A DNA stretch of 64,000 nt. Source: Streptomyces hawaiiensis. GTDB taxonomy: Bacteria > Actinomycetota > Actinomycetes > Streptomycetales > Streptomycetaceae. The notes under the pieces were generated by a model. It searched no databases. It had not been told where the DNA came from and worked only from the letters and a program-made list of their open reading frames with translations. The translations under genes and the position numbers were made by a program. Below are positions 36,557-48,590 of this stretch, one piece after another; the first letter of the stretch is position 1; each line of letters starts with the position of its first letter. The stretch lies in assembly GCF_004803895.1 (NCBI RefSeq), contig NZ_CP021978.1, positions 6,324,001-6,388,000 of the forward strand, given 5' to 3'.

Positions 36557-36783
36557 GTCAGACGTCCTCGGGGCTCGTTTCGAGAAACATTCGAGAGGTA
36601 TGCGAGAGAGAAGGGACCGCAAGGGCTGCACGCCCGTGATCACGGTACCCGGGCCCCCGCCCGGCATCACTCAGCGGCACCGTTCGTGACCGGGTGGACG
36701 GCAACACTCCCCGCGACCGGATACCCTTTGATCAGACACGCGACCCATCCCACAACAGCACACGCGGCCGAGGAGTCACCCGG

Positions 36784-37284
36784 ATGAGCACCACCCAGAG
36801 CGAGAGGCTGCGAGAGCTCCTGGAACCGCTCGTCAGCTCCCAGGGCCTGGATCTCGAAGAGATCGAAGTGGACTCCGTCGGCCGCAAGCGTGTGCTGCGC
36901 GTCGTCGTCGACTCGGACACGGGCGCCGACCTGGACCAGATCGCCGATGTGAGCCGCGCGCTCTCGGCGAAGCTCGACGAGACGGACGCGATGGGCGAGG
37001 GCGAGTACACCCTCGAGGTCGGCACCCCGGGCGCGGAGCGCCTCCTCACGGAACACCGGCACTACGTCCGAGCCACGGACCGGCTGGTGAAGTTCCAGCT
37101 GGCCGAGGGCGGCGAGCTGGTCGCCAGGATCCTGAAGGTCGACGACGAGGGTGTCGACACCGAGGTGCCCGGGGTGAAGGGCCGCAAGGCCACCGCGCGC
37201 AGACTCGCCTTCGACGACATCGTCCGGGCGCGTGTCCAGGTCGAGTTCAGCCGCAAGGACAACAAGAAGGAAGAGGAGGCGTAG
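36784..37284 (+). CDS. rimP: Ribosome maturation factor RimP
   Basis: 166 aa, first gene of the conserved nusA-infB cluster. It assists 30S subunit maturation. The N-terminal domain has GLDLEEIEVDSVGRKRVLRV and VSRALSAKLDE; the motif YTLEVGTPGAERLLTEHRHY is the family signature, and the C-terminal SH3-like domain follows. ATG 36784 has GAGGAG 9 bases upstream. The acidic/lysine tail KKEEEA is typical of actinobacterial forms. NusA begins 2 bases after its stop. Confidence 0.96.
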   Translation: MSTTQSERLRELLEPLVSSQGLDLEEIEVDSVGRKRVLRVVVDSDTGADLDQIADVSRALSAKLDETDAMGEGEYTLEVGTPGAERLLTEHRHYVRATDRLVKFQLAEGGELVARILKVDDEGVDTEVPGVKGRKATARRLAFDDIVRARVQVEFSRKDNKKEEEA

Positions 37285-37286
37285 CC

Positions 37287-38285
37287 GTGGACATCGACAT
37301 GAGCGCCCTGCGGGGCTTGGTACGGGAGAAGGAGATCTCCTTCCCCCTGCTGGTCGAGGCGATCGAGTCGGCCCTCCTCATCGCCTACCACCGCACCGAG
37401 GGAAGCCGCCGCCACGCGCGCGTGGAGCTCAACCGGGAGACCGGCCATGTGACCGTGTGGGCGAAGGAGGACCCCGACGACCTCGAGGAGGGCCAGGAGC
37501 CCCGCGAGTTCGACGACACCCCGTCCGGTTTCGGCCGTATCGCCGCCACCACGGCCAAGCAGGTCATCCTGCAGCGCCTGCGCGACGCCGAGGACGACGC
37601 GACGCTCGGTGAGTACGCCGGCCGCGAGGGCGACATCGTCACCGGCGTGGTCCAGCAGGGCCGCGACCCGAAGAACGTGCTCGTCGACATCGGCAAGCTC
37701 GAGGCCATCCTGCCGGTGCAGGAGCAGGTGGCGGGGGAGACCTACCCGCACGGCATGCGGCTGCGCAGCTACGTCGTCCGGGTCGCCAAGGGCGTCCGCG
37801 GCCCGTCCGTGACGCTGTCGCGCACGCACCCCAACCTGGTGAAGAAGCTCTTCGCCCTGGAGGTGCCGGAGATCGCCGACGGGTCGGTGGAGATCGCCGC
37901 GATCGCCCGTGAGGCCGGTCATCGCACGAAGATCGCCGTACGGTCCACCCGATCGGGCCTGAACGCCAAGGGCGCCTGCATCGGCCCCATGGGCGGCCGT
38001 GTGCGCAACGTCATGGGTGAGCTGAACGGCGAGAAGATCGACATCGTCGACTGGTCGGATGACCCGGCCGACATGGTGGCGAACGCGCTGTCCCCGGCCC
38101 GGGTCTCCAAGGTGGAGATCGTGGACATGGCGACCCGGTCGGCCCGGGTGACGGTGCCCGACTACCAGCTGTCCCTGGCCATCGGCAAGGAAGGGCAGAA
38201 CGCCCGCCTCGCGGCCCGGCTGACCGGCTGGCGGATCGACATCCGCCCGGACACGGAGCCGGCCGGGAACGGCTCCGAGGAATAG
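37287..38285 (+). CDS. nusA: Transcription termination/antitermination factor NusA
   Basis: 332 aa. The N-terminal RNA-polymerase-binding domain (MSALRGLVREKEISFPLLVE) is followed by an S1 domain (GREGDIVTGVVQQG, residues about 110-180) and two KH domains (GACIGPMGGRVRNVMGEL and AIGKEGQNARLAARLTGW). The acidic repeats of E. coli NusA are absent, as usual in actinobacteria. It modulates pausing, termination and rRNA antitermination. GTG start directly behind rimP, so one operon. Confidence 0.97.
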   Translation: MDIDMSALRGLVREKEISFPLLVEAIESALLIAYHRTEGSRRHARVELNRETGHVTVWAKEDPDDLEEGQEPREFDDTPSGFGRIAATTAKQVILQRLRDAEDDATLGEYAGREGDIVTGVVQQGRDPKNVLVDIGKLEAILPVQEQVAGETYPHGMRLRSYVVRVAKGVRGPSVTLSRTHPNLVKKLFALEVPEIADGSVEIAAIAREAGHRTKIAVRSTRSGLNAKGACIGPMGGRVRNVMGELNGEKIDIVDWSDDPADMVANALSPARVSKVEIVDMATRSARVTVPDYQLSLAIGKEGQNARLAARLTGWRIDIRPDTEPAGNGSEE

Positions 38286-38376
38286 ATCCAAGCCGCGCAT
38301 CGTTCAGATCACGACAGGTTCCTGCGCGGCATCTGTTCGAATCCTGCCCCAAAGGGGTGAGGAGCGTACGGGGAGG

Positions 38377-38382
38377 TAGACT
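38377..38382 (+). promoter_or_regulatory. Possible leaderless promoter for ylxR-infB
   Basis: TAGACT ends 5 bases before the ylxR GTG (38388), so a start 6-7 bases downstream would give a leaderless or nearly leaderless mRNA. The -35 region is weak. A CCCC-AAA-GGGG hairpin lies upstream (38347-38357). This could give infB a promoter separate from rimP-nusA. Confidence 0.35.
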
Positions 38383-38387
38383 TAACA

Positions 38388-38684
38388 GTGTCTGGCCGGA
38401 CGTGCGCCCGAGCATGCCCTGAACGCACCTGTGTGGGGTGTCGGGAGCGAGCGGCCAAGGCCGAACTGTTGCGGATCGTCGCGATCAAGGACGCATGCGT
38501 TCCTGATCCACGCGGTACGCTGCCCGGCCGGGGTGCGTACGTACACCCCGCACCGGTCTGTCTCGACCAGGCGGTACGCCGCCGGGCGTTCCCGCGGGCA
38601 CTGCGCGTCCCGGGGCCGCTCGACACAAAGGCGTTGCGCCGATACGTCGAGCAGACAACAGTTGCCGAGCAGGCAACACGGTAA
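38388..38684 (+). CDS. ylxR: YlxR (DUF448) RNA-binding protein
   Basis: 98 aa. It carries the family motifs ERTCVGCRERAAKAELLRIV and DPRGTLPGRGAYVHP. In firmicutes the homologue has been described as a nucleoid or RNase P-associated regulator (RnpM); the role in Streptomyces is not established. It lies between nusA and infB as in most bacteria. GTG start without a ribosome site, compatible with a leaderless message. Confidence 0.93.
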   Translation: MSGRTCARACPERTCVGCRERAAKAELLRIVAIKDACVPDPRGTLPGRGAYVHPAPVCLDQAVRRRAFPRALRVPGPLDTKALRRYVEQTTVAEQATR

Positions 38685-38748
38685 GACGTGCCGTACGGAA
38701 CCCCGTGCGGCTAGGTACCTCGCGAGTCGAAAGCAGGTCGAGATTGCG

Positions 38749-38791
38749 ATGAGCACTCGATGAGTACGCGATGAGTACGCCCATGAACTAG
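38749..38791 (+). promoter_or_regulatory. Three overlapping micro-ORFs in the infB leader
   Basis: Three ATG codons start short frames that overlap by ATGA: 38749-38763 encodes MSTR, 38760-38774 encodes MSTR again, and 38771-38791 encodes MSTPMN. Each of the first two stops shares bases with the next start, the geometry used for translational reinitiation. The last stop is 28 bases before the infB Shine-Dalgarno sequence. The DNA is a tandem repeat of ATGAGTACGCG. Its function as a leader is a hypothesis. Confidence 0.5.
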
Positions 38792-38829
38792 CGACGGTCC
38801 GGACGCAACCCGGACCTCAAAGGAGCGAA

Positions 38830-41961
<3,132 letters not shown>

Positions 41962-41975
41962 CCTGAGCCACGATC

Positions 41976-42013
41976 GGGGCCGATCGACGGGACTTATTCC
42001 GTCGATCGGCCCC
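41976..42013 (+). terminator. Strong terminator after infB
   Basis: A perfect 15-bp stem (GGGGCCGATCGACGG at 41976-41990 with its complement at 41999-42013) and an 8-base loop start 14 bases after the infB stop. The downstream ylxP-rbfA-truB genes would then depend on readthrough or on a promoter at about 42014-42090. Confidence 0.85.
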
Positions 42014-42094
42014 GGCCGTTGCGTGTACGGTTCCCGTATCGGCGTCGAAGCGTGGCGCCCGTACCCCGAACCGGCGGGACATCCGGATACACAC

Positions 42095-42388
42095 ATGTAT
42101 GTGGGGACTCTGTCCTTCGATCTACTCCTCGGCGACGTCCACTCGCTCAAGGAAAAACGCTCTCTCGTCCGTCCGATCGTGGCCGAACTCCAGCGCAAGT
42201 ACGGGGTGAGCGCGGCGGAGACGGGCAACCAGGACCTCCACCGCAGGGCCGAGATCGGGCTCGCGGTGGTCTCAGGGGAGACGGGACACCTCACCGACGT
42301 ACTGGACCGCTGTGAGCGGTTCGTCGCCGGGCGGCCCGAAGTCGAACTGCTCTCGGTTCGACGCAGGCTCCACAGCGACGAAGACTGA
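42095..42388 (+). CDS. ylxP: YlxP (DUF503) protein
   Basis: 97 aa. It begins MYVGTLSFDLLLGDVHSLKE, the family signature, and continues with the ferredoxin-like fold blocks RRAEIGLAVVSGETGHLTDV and VELLSVRRRLHSDED. DUF503 proteins sit between infB and rbfA in many bacteria and are associated with ribosome maturation; the mechanism is unclear. ATG 42095 is chosen on homology; the open frame upstream overlaps infB in another frame and is spurious. No clear ribosome site. Confidence 0.92.
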   Translation: MYVGTLSFDLLLGDVHSLKEKRSLVRPIVAELQRKYGVSAAETGNQDLHRRAEIGLAVVSGETGHLTDVLDRCERFVAGRPEVELLSVRRRLHSDED

Positions 42389-42420
42389 AGCAACAAGTAA
42401 GCACTTAAGGAGACGGACCA

Positions 42421-42873
42421 GTGGCCGACAACGCGCGGGCTAAGAGGCTGGCGGACCTCATCCGAGAGGTGGTGGCCCAGAAGCTGCAGCGCGGGATCAA
42501 GGACCCGCGGCTCGGCTCGCACGTCACCATCACGGACACCCGGGTGACGGGTGACCTCAGGGAGGCGACCGTCTTCTACACGGTGTACGGGGACGACGAG
42601 GAGCGCGCGGCGGCCGCCGCCGGCCTGGAGAGCGCCAAGGGCGTCCTGCGCTCCGAGGTGGGCCGGGCCGCCGGTGTGAAGTTCACGCCGACCCTGGCCT
42701 TCGTCATGGACGCCCTCCCGGACAACGCCCGCACCATCGAGAACCTCCTCGACAAGGCGCGCCAGTCCGACGAGAAGGTGCGCGAGGCGTCCGCGGGCGC
42801 GAAGTACGCCGGCGACGCCGACCCGTACCGCAAGCCCGACGAGGACGACGAGACGGACGACACCGCCGAATGA
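42421..42873 (+). CDS. rbfA: Ribosome-binding factor A
   Basis: 150 aa. KH-fold 30S maturation factor. It shows RAKRLADLIREVVAQKLQRG at the N-terminus, then DPRLGSHVTITDTRVTGDL and LAFVMDALPDNARTIENLLD. The acidic C-terminal tail (KPDEDDETDDTAE) is typical. GTG start after AAGGAGAC. Its stop overlaps the truB start (ATGA). Confidence 0.96.
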   Translation: MADNARAKRLADLIREVVAQKLQRGIKDPRLGSHVTITDTRVTGDLREATVFYTVYGDDEERAAAAAGLESAKGVLRSEVGRAAGVKFTPTLAFVMDALPDNARTIENLLDKARQSDEKVREASAGAKYAGDADPYRKPDEDDETDDTAE

Positions 42874-43775
42874 CCCAGAAGCACACCACGCCCGACGGCC
42901 TTGTCATCGTCGACAAGCCGTCGGGCTTCACTTCGCATGACGTCGTCGCCAAGATGCGCGGCATCGCCAGAACGCGACGCGTCGGGCACGCAGGCACCCT
43001 CGACCCGATGGCGACGGGCGTCCTCGTCCTCGGCGTCGAGAAGGCCACCAAGCTCCTCGGCCACCTCGCGCTGACCGAGAAGGAGTACCTGGGCACCATC
43101 CGGCTCGGGCAGAACACCCTCACGGACGACGCCGAGGGGGACATCACCTCCGCCACGGACGCCTCCGAGGTCACCCGCGACGCCATCGACGCCGGCATCG
43201 CCGAGCTGACCGGCGACATCATGCAGGTGCCGTCCAAGGTCAGCGCCATCAAGATCAACGGCGTGCGCTCCTACAAGCGGGCCCGGGAGGGCGAGGAGTT
43301 CGAGATCCCGGCCCGGCCCGTCAGGGTCTCCTCCTTCGGCGTGTACGACGTCCGGGACGCCGTCGCCGACGACGGCACCGCCGTACTCGACCTGGTCGTC
43401 TCGGTCGTCTGCTCCTCCGGCACCTACATCCGGGCCCTGGCCCGCGACCTGGGCGCCGGCCTGGGCGTCGGCGGTCACCTCACCGCGCTGCGCCGCACCC
43501 GTGTCGGCCCCTACAAGCTGGACGCGGCCCGCACCCTCGACCAGCTCCAGCAGGAGCTGACCGTGATGCCGATCGCCGAGGCCGCCACGGCCGCGTTCCC
43601 CCGCTGGGACGTCGACGCACGGCGGGCCAAGCTGCTCACCAACGGCGTACGGCTGGAGATGCCCGAGACGTACGCGGGCTCCGGCCCCGTCGCCGTCTTC
43701 GACCCGGAGGGCCGCTTCCTCGCGCTCGTCGAGGAGCAGCGGGGCAAGGCGAAGAGCCTGGCCGTCTTCGCCTGA
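42870..43775 (+). CDS. truB: tRNA pseudouridine-55 synthase
   Basis: 301 aa. It makes pseudouridine 55 in the T-loop of tRNAs. The N-terminal LVIVDKPSGFTSHDVVAKMR and the catalytic Asp in GHAGTLDPMATGVLVLG are diagnostic. KVSAIKINGVRSYKRAREGE and GTYIRALARDLGAGLGVGGH also fit, and a small C-terminal domain follows. Coupled to rbfA by ATGA. It ends the translation cluster before a very large hairpin. Confidence 0.97.
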   Translation: MTQKHTTPDGLVIVDKPSGFTSHDVVAKMRGIARTRRVGHAGTLDPMATGVLVLGVEKATKLLGHLALTEKEYLGTIRLGQNTLTDDAEGDITSATDASEVTRDAIDAGIAELTGDIMQVPSKVSAIKINGVRSYKRAREGEEFEIPARPVRVSSFGVYDVRDAVADDGTAVLDLVVSVVCSSGTYIRALARDLGAGLGVGGHLTALRRTRVGPYKLDAARTLDQLQQELTVMPIAEAATAAFPRWDVDARRAKLLTNGVRLEMPETYAGSGPVAVFDPEGRFLALVEEQRGKAKSLAVFA

Positions 43776-43779
43776 CGGA

Positions 43780-43864
43780 GGAACCGGGGGACCGGCTGTC
43801 CGCCCGCGGAGCGGCGGCCACGGGGTACCTCCACCGCCGCCGCTCCACGGTCCCCCTCGGTTCC
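43780..43864 (+). terminator. Large nested hairpin after truB
   Basis: The outer stem is GGAACCGGGGGACCG (43780-43794) with 43848-43864, with a 2-base bulge. The inner 11-bp stem is GGAGCGGCGGC (43808-43818) with 43836-43846. It starts 5 bases after the stop and is the most stable-looking structure in the window. The rest of the 260-bp gap to 44036 holds no other feature I can support. Confidence 0.8.
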
Positions 43865-44035
43865 CCCACCCCTAGGGTTATCCAGCCGGCCCGCTTCCTT
43901 CACCCGTCCGTGCGGGCGCTCGGAGTGAACCGGGGGAGCGGAAGGGGGCGCTTTCGCAGAGCGATCTGTCCCGCTGATCATCCCGCCCCTACTGTCGAAC
44001 ACGAGGGCACGGGTGTACGGCGGGGAGGCTCGACG

Positions 44036-47000
44036 ATGGCGTCGCGGAACCGGTCCCGGGAAGCGGACGACAGCCCACAAGGCTCCACGGACCGCCCCGG
44101 AACAGCAGGGCACGAGGACTCGGCGATCCCCGGCGACGCCCTCGTCCGTATGCACGATCCGGCCGGCCGCCCCCGCGGCACCGGCTTCCTGGCCGACCAC
44201 CACGGCACGCTGATCACCAGCCACGAGGCCGTCGACGGCCTGCCCCGGCTCGTCCTGTACGGCGCCGGGGACCGCCGCCGGGTCGTGTCCGCCGACGCGG
44301 TCACCCCGCTGCCCGCGCTGGGCCTGGCCCTCGTACGGACCGAGGGGCTCGGCGTGCCGCCGCTGCCCGTCACCGTGCGGGACGGGACCGGGACCGGCGC
44401 CTATGTGCGCATCGCCGCCGGCGGCTGGCGCGAGGCGCGGGTGCTGGGCTCGACCCCCGTGACCTACGCGGCCAGGGACGGCTTCCACAGCCTCGACGAC
44501 GCGCTGGAACTGGCGGTCGGCACGGCAGGGCGGGACGCGCTGCGGCTGGGCGGCGGAGCGGCCGGCGGGCCCGTGCTCGACGCCGTGACCGGTGCCGTGG
44601 TGGGGGTGCTCGGCACCGCCCTCAGCTCCGATCACCGTGACGTCGGTTTCGCCGTACCGCTGCATGCGCGAGCCGCCGGAGCGGCGGGCCCGCTCGCCGG
44701 ACTGCTCGCCGAGAACGCGGCGACGGTCCCCGCCTATGGCGCGGACCTCAATCTGGCCGGGGTGCTGGAGCTGACCGGTACGTCGCTGGGGCTGGACGGC
44801 CCGCCCGGCGGTACCGGTGTCCCGCAACCGGTCGAACGGGTGGCCGTGGCGGCCGAGTTCACCGCGTTCACGGGAGGCTCGGCGACCGTGCTCGGCCTCG
44901 TCGGACCACCGGGCAGCGGTCGTACGACGGAACTCGCGGCGCTCGCCGCGCGGCGCCGGCGGGACGGGCAGCCCACGCTGTGGCTGCGCGGCTGTGAACT
45001 GCGGGACGGCGACGCGTCGGTGGCGGACGCGGCACGCCGGGCGCTGGAGCGGGCCGCTCCCGCCGTGGCGGCCGCCTCCGCTCGGGCCGGCCTGGGCGAC
45101 ACCACGCCCGAGCGCCTCGCCCGGCTGGCCCACGCCCTGGGCCGCCCTCTGCTGCTCCTTCTCGACGGTCCCGAGGAGATGCCACCGGCCCTGGCCCGCC
45201 GTCTGACGGACTGGACGGACGGGACCACGCGGTGGCTGCGGGAGGCGGGAGCCCGGCTGGTGGTGGCGTGCCGGGCGGAGTACTGGGAGACCGCCTCCTT
45301 CCCGGCGGAGCGGTGCGTGCGTCTCGGCGACCTCACCGAGGACGAGGCCCGGCAGGCGTGCCGGAGCCACGGCATCCCCGATCGCGCTCTCGTCCCGGCC
45401 GACGCCCGGCATCCCCTCACCCTCGGTCTCCTCGCCGAGGTCCGGGCTGCCGTCACCGAGCCCTTCGAGGCGGCCGCGGCCGACCGGAACGACGTCTTCG
45501 CGGCCTACCTGGATCTGATGTGCCTGCGCGTCGCCGAGCGGCTGGCCGCCGGCAACGGCCTGCACGGCACGGCCGTCCGCCGACTCGCCGCCCGGGTCGC
45601 CGGGCAGGTGCACGAGGCCGCCCGGCGCAGCCTCGGCCCGGGACCGGGAGACCTGGACCGGGAGGCGTTCGAGGCGGTGTTCCCGTGGGGGCCCGCCCCG
45701 GCGCGGCTCGGCGGCTGCTCGGGCTGGGCGACGGCCGTGCTCGCCGAGGGCCTGCTCGTGCCCGCCGGATCCGGCTACCGCTTCGCGCACGAAGGGCTTG
45801 CCGACTGGCTCCAGGGCACGCACCTCGACCTCGACGAGGCTCTGCGGGCCCTCGTCCACCGCGGCGAGGACACGCAGTCCGACCCCGTGCCGCACCACCG
45901 CATCGGGCCGGTCGTCCAGGCCCTGCTGTACCTCGCCCGACAGCACGGCGCCGGCCGGCTGGCCTCCCGCCTGGCGGACCTGGTGCACGCCCTGGACGCC
46001 GATCCACGCTCCTGGTGGGCCGCCCGGCTGCTCGCCGGGACGCTGTCGGCCCTGCCCGACGCGACGCCGTACACCGAGGTGCTGGGGCTGCTCGCCGACC
46101 GGATCGTGGCCTGGCGGCGGCAGGAGCGGCCCGTGCCGCAGGAGGTCGGGCCCGGCTTCTGGACCGGCGTACGGCTCCCGGAGGAGGCGCGCTGCGCGCT
46201 GCTGCGGCGGCTGGTCCACGCCGACGGGCCGCCGTGCGAGGCCGGACCCCGCTTCCTGGACGCCGTCGCCGGACTCCTCGCCGCCGACCCCACCGCCGTG
46301 CAACCACAGCTCGCCCGCTGGTTCGACGACGAGCAGCCGCTGCCCGCCACCCCGCACGCGACCGTGGCCACGGCCGCGCAGGCGCTGCTGCACACCCACC
46401 GCCACGGTGCCCTGGACGAGCTGGCGGACGTGCTCGTCGACCGCGCGCACCGCCGGGCCGACGAACTGCTCGCCGTGCTGGCCGAGGAGGAGCCGTCGGC
46501 GGTGTGCCGGGCCGTCGACCGGTGGGCGGGCGACGAGCGGCCCGTGCGGCGGAGCGCCGCGGTGGCGCACGGACTGCGTGTCGCGCCGCACGTGAGCACC
46601 GGAGGCGACCGCGCCCTCCTGCGCTACGCGGCCCTCACGCTGCTCGCCCGCCCCGCGGACCGCGCCCTGCACGGCGGCGCGCTCGCCCTCCTCGTCCAGG
46701 ACCCGCACACCCGGGCCCGCTACCTGCCGCGGGCGCTGGAGTACTTGGCGGCGGGCGACCAGCGGTTCTCGCCGGACGCGCTGGCCGGCGCCCTCCTGAC
46801 CGACCCCGAGCCGGTCCTCGGGGCCTTCGCGGCCCGCCTGGAGCGGCCGGACGCGGAGGAGGCGCTGCGGGCACTCGCCGACGCCACCCCGCCCGGCCTG
46901 GCCCGGCGGATCGCCGCGCTGGTGTGCCGGGCGGCGGAGCTGCGGCCGGAACTCGCCGGGCAGGTGGCCGCGTACGCCGACCAGCGGCTCGACCGGGGCA

Positions 47001-47440
47001 CCGCCGCCCGGCCCGTGCTCCTGCCGTTGGTCACCGGCCTGTTGGAGGACGGCCCGGTGCGGCTGCGCTGCGCCCTCGCCGCCGTCCTCACCCCGCCCGG
47101 CGTCCCCGCCTCGCGTCCGCTGCGCCGCGAACTGCGCGACGCGCTCCTGGCCCGCGAGCACGACACCGACGTCCTCGACGCGCTGCTGCACGCCGCCGCC
47201 CGCAACGGCGGCGACGACCTGCGCGACCTCGTCCACCGCATCGGCCTGCTCCTCGTGCGCACCCCGGAGGGCGCCACCCGCTTCGACCGCGCCCTGGTCG
47301 ACCTGGGCCGGCACGTGCCCGGCTTCGCCGCCCGCGCGGCCGCCTGGCTGGCCGACGCGCCCGAGGAGTGGGCGGCGCTGGTCGGGCCGAGTGCCCACCG
47401 GCTGATCGAGAACCTGGCGGGCGCGGGCGTCCCCGTGTGA
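44036..47440 (+). CDS. Pseudo-trypsin/STAND-type NTPase with helical-repeat C-terminus
   Basis: 1134 aa, no signal peptide. Residues about 32-225 have a trypsin-like fold: FLADHHGTLITSHEAVDG keeps His63, but the Asp position in LPALGLALV is Gly96 and the GxSGGP motif reads GAAGGP, with Ala176 for the catalytic Ser. Both changes are one base from the active codon (GGC at 44321, GCC at 44561). Residues about 270-500 form a P-loop NTPase: Walker A GPPGSGRTT (290-298), Walker B LLLLLDGPEE (372-381) and the VVACRAEYW strand, as in STAND/NACHT proteins. The remaining 600 residues look like HEAT-type helical repeats. Such architectures are proposed conflict or signalling proteins in multicellular bacteria. 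It lies between truB and ribF, co-directional, with its own GGGGAGG ribosome site. Function unknown. Confidence 0.8.
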   Translation: MASRNRSREADDSPQGSTDRPGTAGHEDSAIPGDALVRMHDPAGRPRGTGFLADHHGTLITSHEAVDGLPRLVLYGAGDRRRVVSADAVTPLPALGLALVRTEGLGVPPLPVTVRDGTGTGAYVRIAAGGWREARVLGSTPVTYAARDGFHSLDDALELAVGTAGRDALRLGGGAAGGPVLDAVTGAVVGVLGTALSSDHRDVGFAVPLHARAAGAAGPLAGLLAENAATVPAYGADLNLAGVLELTGTSLGLDGPPGGTGVPQPVERVAVAAEFTAFTGGSATVLGLVGPPGSGRTTELAALAARRRRDGQPTLWLRGCELRDGDASVADAARRALERAAPAVAAASARAGLGDTTPERLARLAHALGRPLLLLLDGPEEMPPALARRLTDWTDGTTRWLREAGARLVVACRAEYWETASFPAERCVRLGDLTEDEARQACRSHGIPDRALVPADARHPLTLGLLAEVRAAVTEPFEAAAADRNDVFAAYLDLMCLRVAERLAAGNGLHGTAVRRLAARVAGQVHEAARRSLGPGPGDLDREAFEAVFPWGPAPARLGGCSGWATAVLAEGLLVPAGSGYRFAHEGLADWLQGTHLDLDEALRALVHRGEDTQSDPVPHHRIGPVVQALLYLARQHGAGRLASRLADLVHALDADPRSWWAARLLAGTLSALPDATPYTEVLGLLADRIVAWRRQERPVPQEVGPGFWTGVRLPEEARCALLRRLVHADGPPCEAGPRFLDAVAGLLAADPTAVQPQLARWFDDEQPLPATPHATVATAAQALLHTHRHGALDELADVLVDRAHRRADELLAVLAEEEPSAVCRAVDRWAGDERPVRRSAAVAHGLRVAPHVSTGGDRALLRYAALTLLARPADRALHGGALALLVQDPHTRARYLPRALEYLAAGDQRFSPDALAGALLTDPEPVLGAFAARLERPDAEEALRALADATPPGLARRIAALVCRAAELRPELAGQVAAYADQRLDRGTAARPVLLPLVTGLLEDGPVRLRCALAAVLTPPGVPASRPLRRELRDALLAREHDTDVLDALLHAAARNGGDDLRDLVHRIGLLLVRTPEGATRFDRALVDLGRHVPGFAARAAAWLADAPEEWAALVGPSAHRLIENLAGAGVPV

Positions 47441-47608
47441 CCGGCCTCCCGGGCGCGGGGCGTGATGCGGTGTCGTGCGCCCGGTCACAGCCCCCATGCC
47501 GATGCGGGCAGGAGGCACCCGGCATGGCACCCTTAGTCCTGCGCACGAGGCAATCCGGACAACCGACCGGACACGGGTTCGACGAGCTTTCGACAAGGAG
47601 CAGGCACA

Positions 47609-48565
47609 GTGCAGCGCTGGCGTGGCTTGGAGGACATCCCCCAGGACTGGGGGCGCAGCGTCGTCACCATCGGCTCCTACGACGGAGTGCACCGCGGGCA
47701 CCAGCTGATCATCCGGCATGCCGTGGACCGCGCCCGGGAGCTGGGCGTGCCCGCCGTCGTCGTCACCTTCGACCCGCACCCCAGCGAGGTCGTCCGCCCC
47801 GGCAGCCACCCGCCGTTGCTCGCCCCGCACCACCGCCGCGCCGAACTCATGGCCGGCCTGGGCGTGGACGCGGTACTCATCCTCCCCTTCACGACCGAGT
47901 TCTCGAAGCTGTCCCCGGCCGACTTCGTCGTCAAGGTCCTGGTCGACAAGCTCCACGCCAAGGCGGTCGTCGAGGGCCCGAACTTCCGCTTCGGTCACAA
48001 GGCCGCCGGGAACGTGGAGTTCCTGTCCACGCAGGGCAAGACCTACGACTTCGAGGTCGAGGTCGTCGACCTGTACGTGACCGGCGAGGCGGGCGGCGGC
48101 GAGCCGTTCTCCTCCACCCTGACGCGGCGGCTGGTCGCCGAGGGCGACGTCACGGGCGCGGCCGAGATCCTGGGGCGTCCGCACCGGGTCGAGGGCGTCG
48201 TCGTCCGAGGCGCCCAGCGCGGGCGCGAAATGGGCTTCCCGACCGCCAACGTCGAGACGCTGCCACACACGGCCATCCCGGCCGACGGTGTGTACGCCGG
48301 CTGGTTGCACGCCCAGGGCGAAGCGATGCCGGCCGCGATCTCCGTGGGGACGAATCCGCAGTTCGAGGGGACCGAGCGCACGGTGGAGGCGTACGCCATC
48401 GACCGGGTGGGGCTCGACCTGTACGGCCTCCATGTCGCCGTCGACTTCCTGTCGTTCGTGCGGGGGCAGGCCAGGTTCGACACGCTGGACGCGCTGCTGG
48501 AGCAGATCGCCGAGGACGTCAAGCGCTGCCGGGAGCTGGTGGCGGCGGCCGAGCGGTCCGCCTGA
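47609..48565 (+). CDS. ribF: Bifunctional riboflavin kinase/FAD synthetase
   Basis: 318 aa. The N-terminal FMN adenylyltransferase domain has TIGSYDGVHRGHQLIIRHA and VVTFDPHPSEV, then EGPNFRFGHKAAGN. The C-terminal flavokinase domain has SSTLTRRLVAEGDVTGAAEI, GREMGFPTANV and ADGVYAGWL. It converts riboflavin to FMN and FAD. GTG start with AAGGAG 9 bases upstream. Its usual place after truB is displaced by the STAND-type gene. The gap 47441-47608 holds its leader. Confidence 0.96.
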   Translation: MQRWRGLEDIPQDWGRSVVTIGSYDGVHRGHQLIIRHAVDRARELGVPAVVVTFDPHPSEVVRPGSHPPLLAPHHRRAELMAGLGVDAVLILPFTTEFSKLSPADFVVKVLVDKLHAKAVVEGPNFRFGHKAAGNVEFLSTQGKTYDFEVEVVDLYVTGEAGGGEPFSSTLTRRLVAEGDVTGAAEILGRPHRVEGVVVRGAQRGREMGFPTANVETLPHTAIPADGVYAGWLHAQGEAMPAAISVGTNPQFEGTERTVEAYAIDRVGLDLYGLHVAVDFLSFVRGQARFDTLDALLEQIAEDVKRCRELVAAAERSA

Positions 48566-48590
48566 CCTCCCCGGCGCCTCCGCGTTATCG

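Noticed and set aside
43872..43884. GGTTATCCAG, resembling a DnaA box
   Set aside because: Single copy, mismatched at the 3' end, no cluster and no dnaA or dnaN nearby; not an origin.
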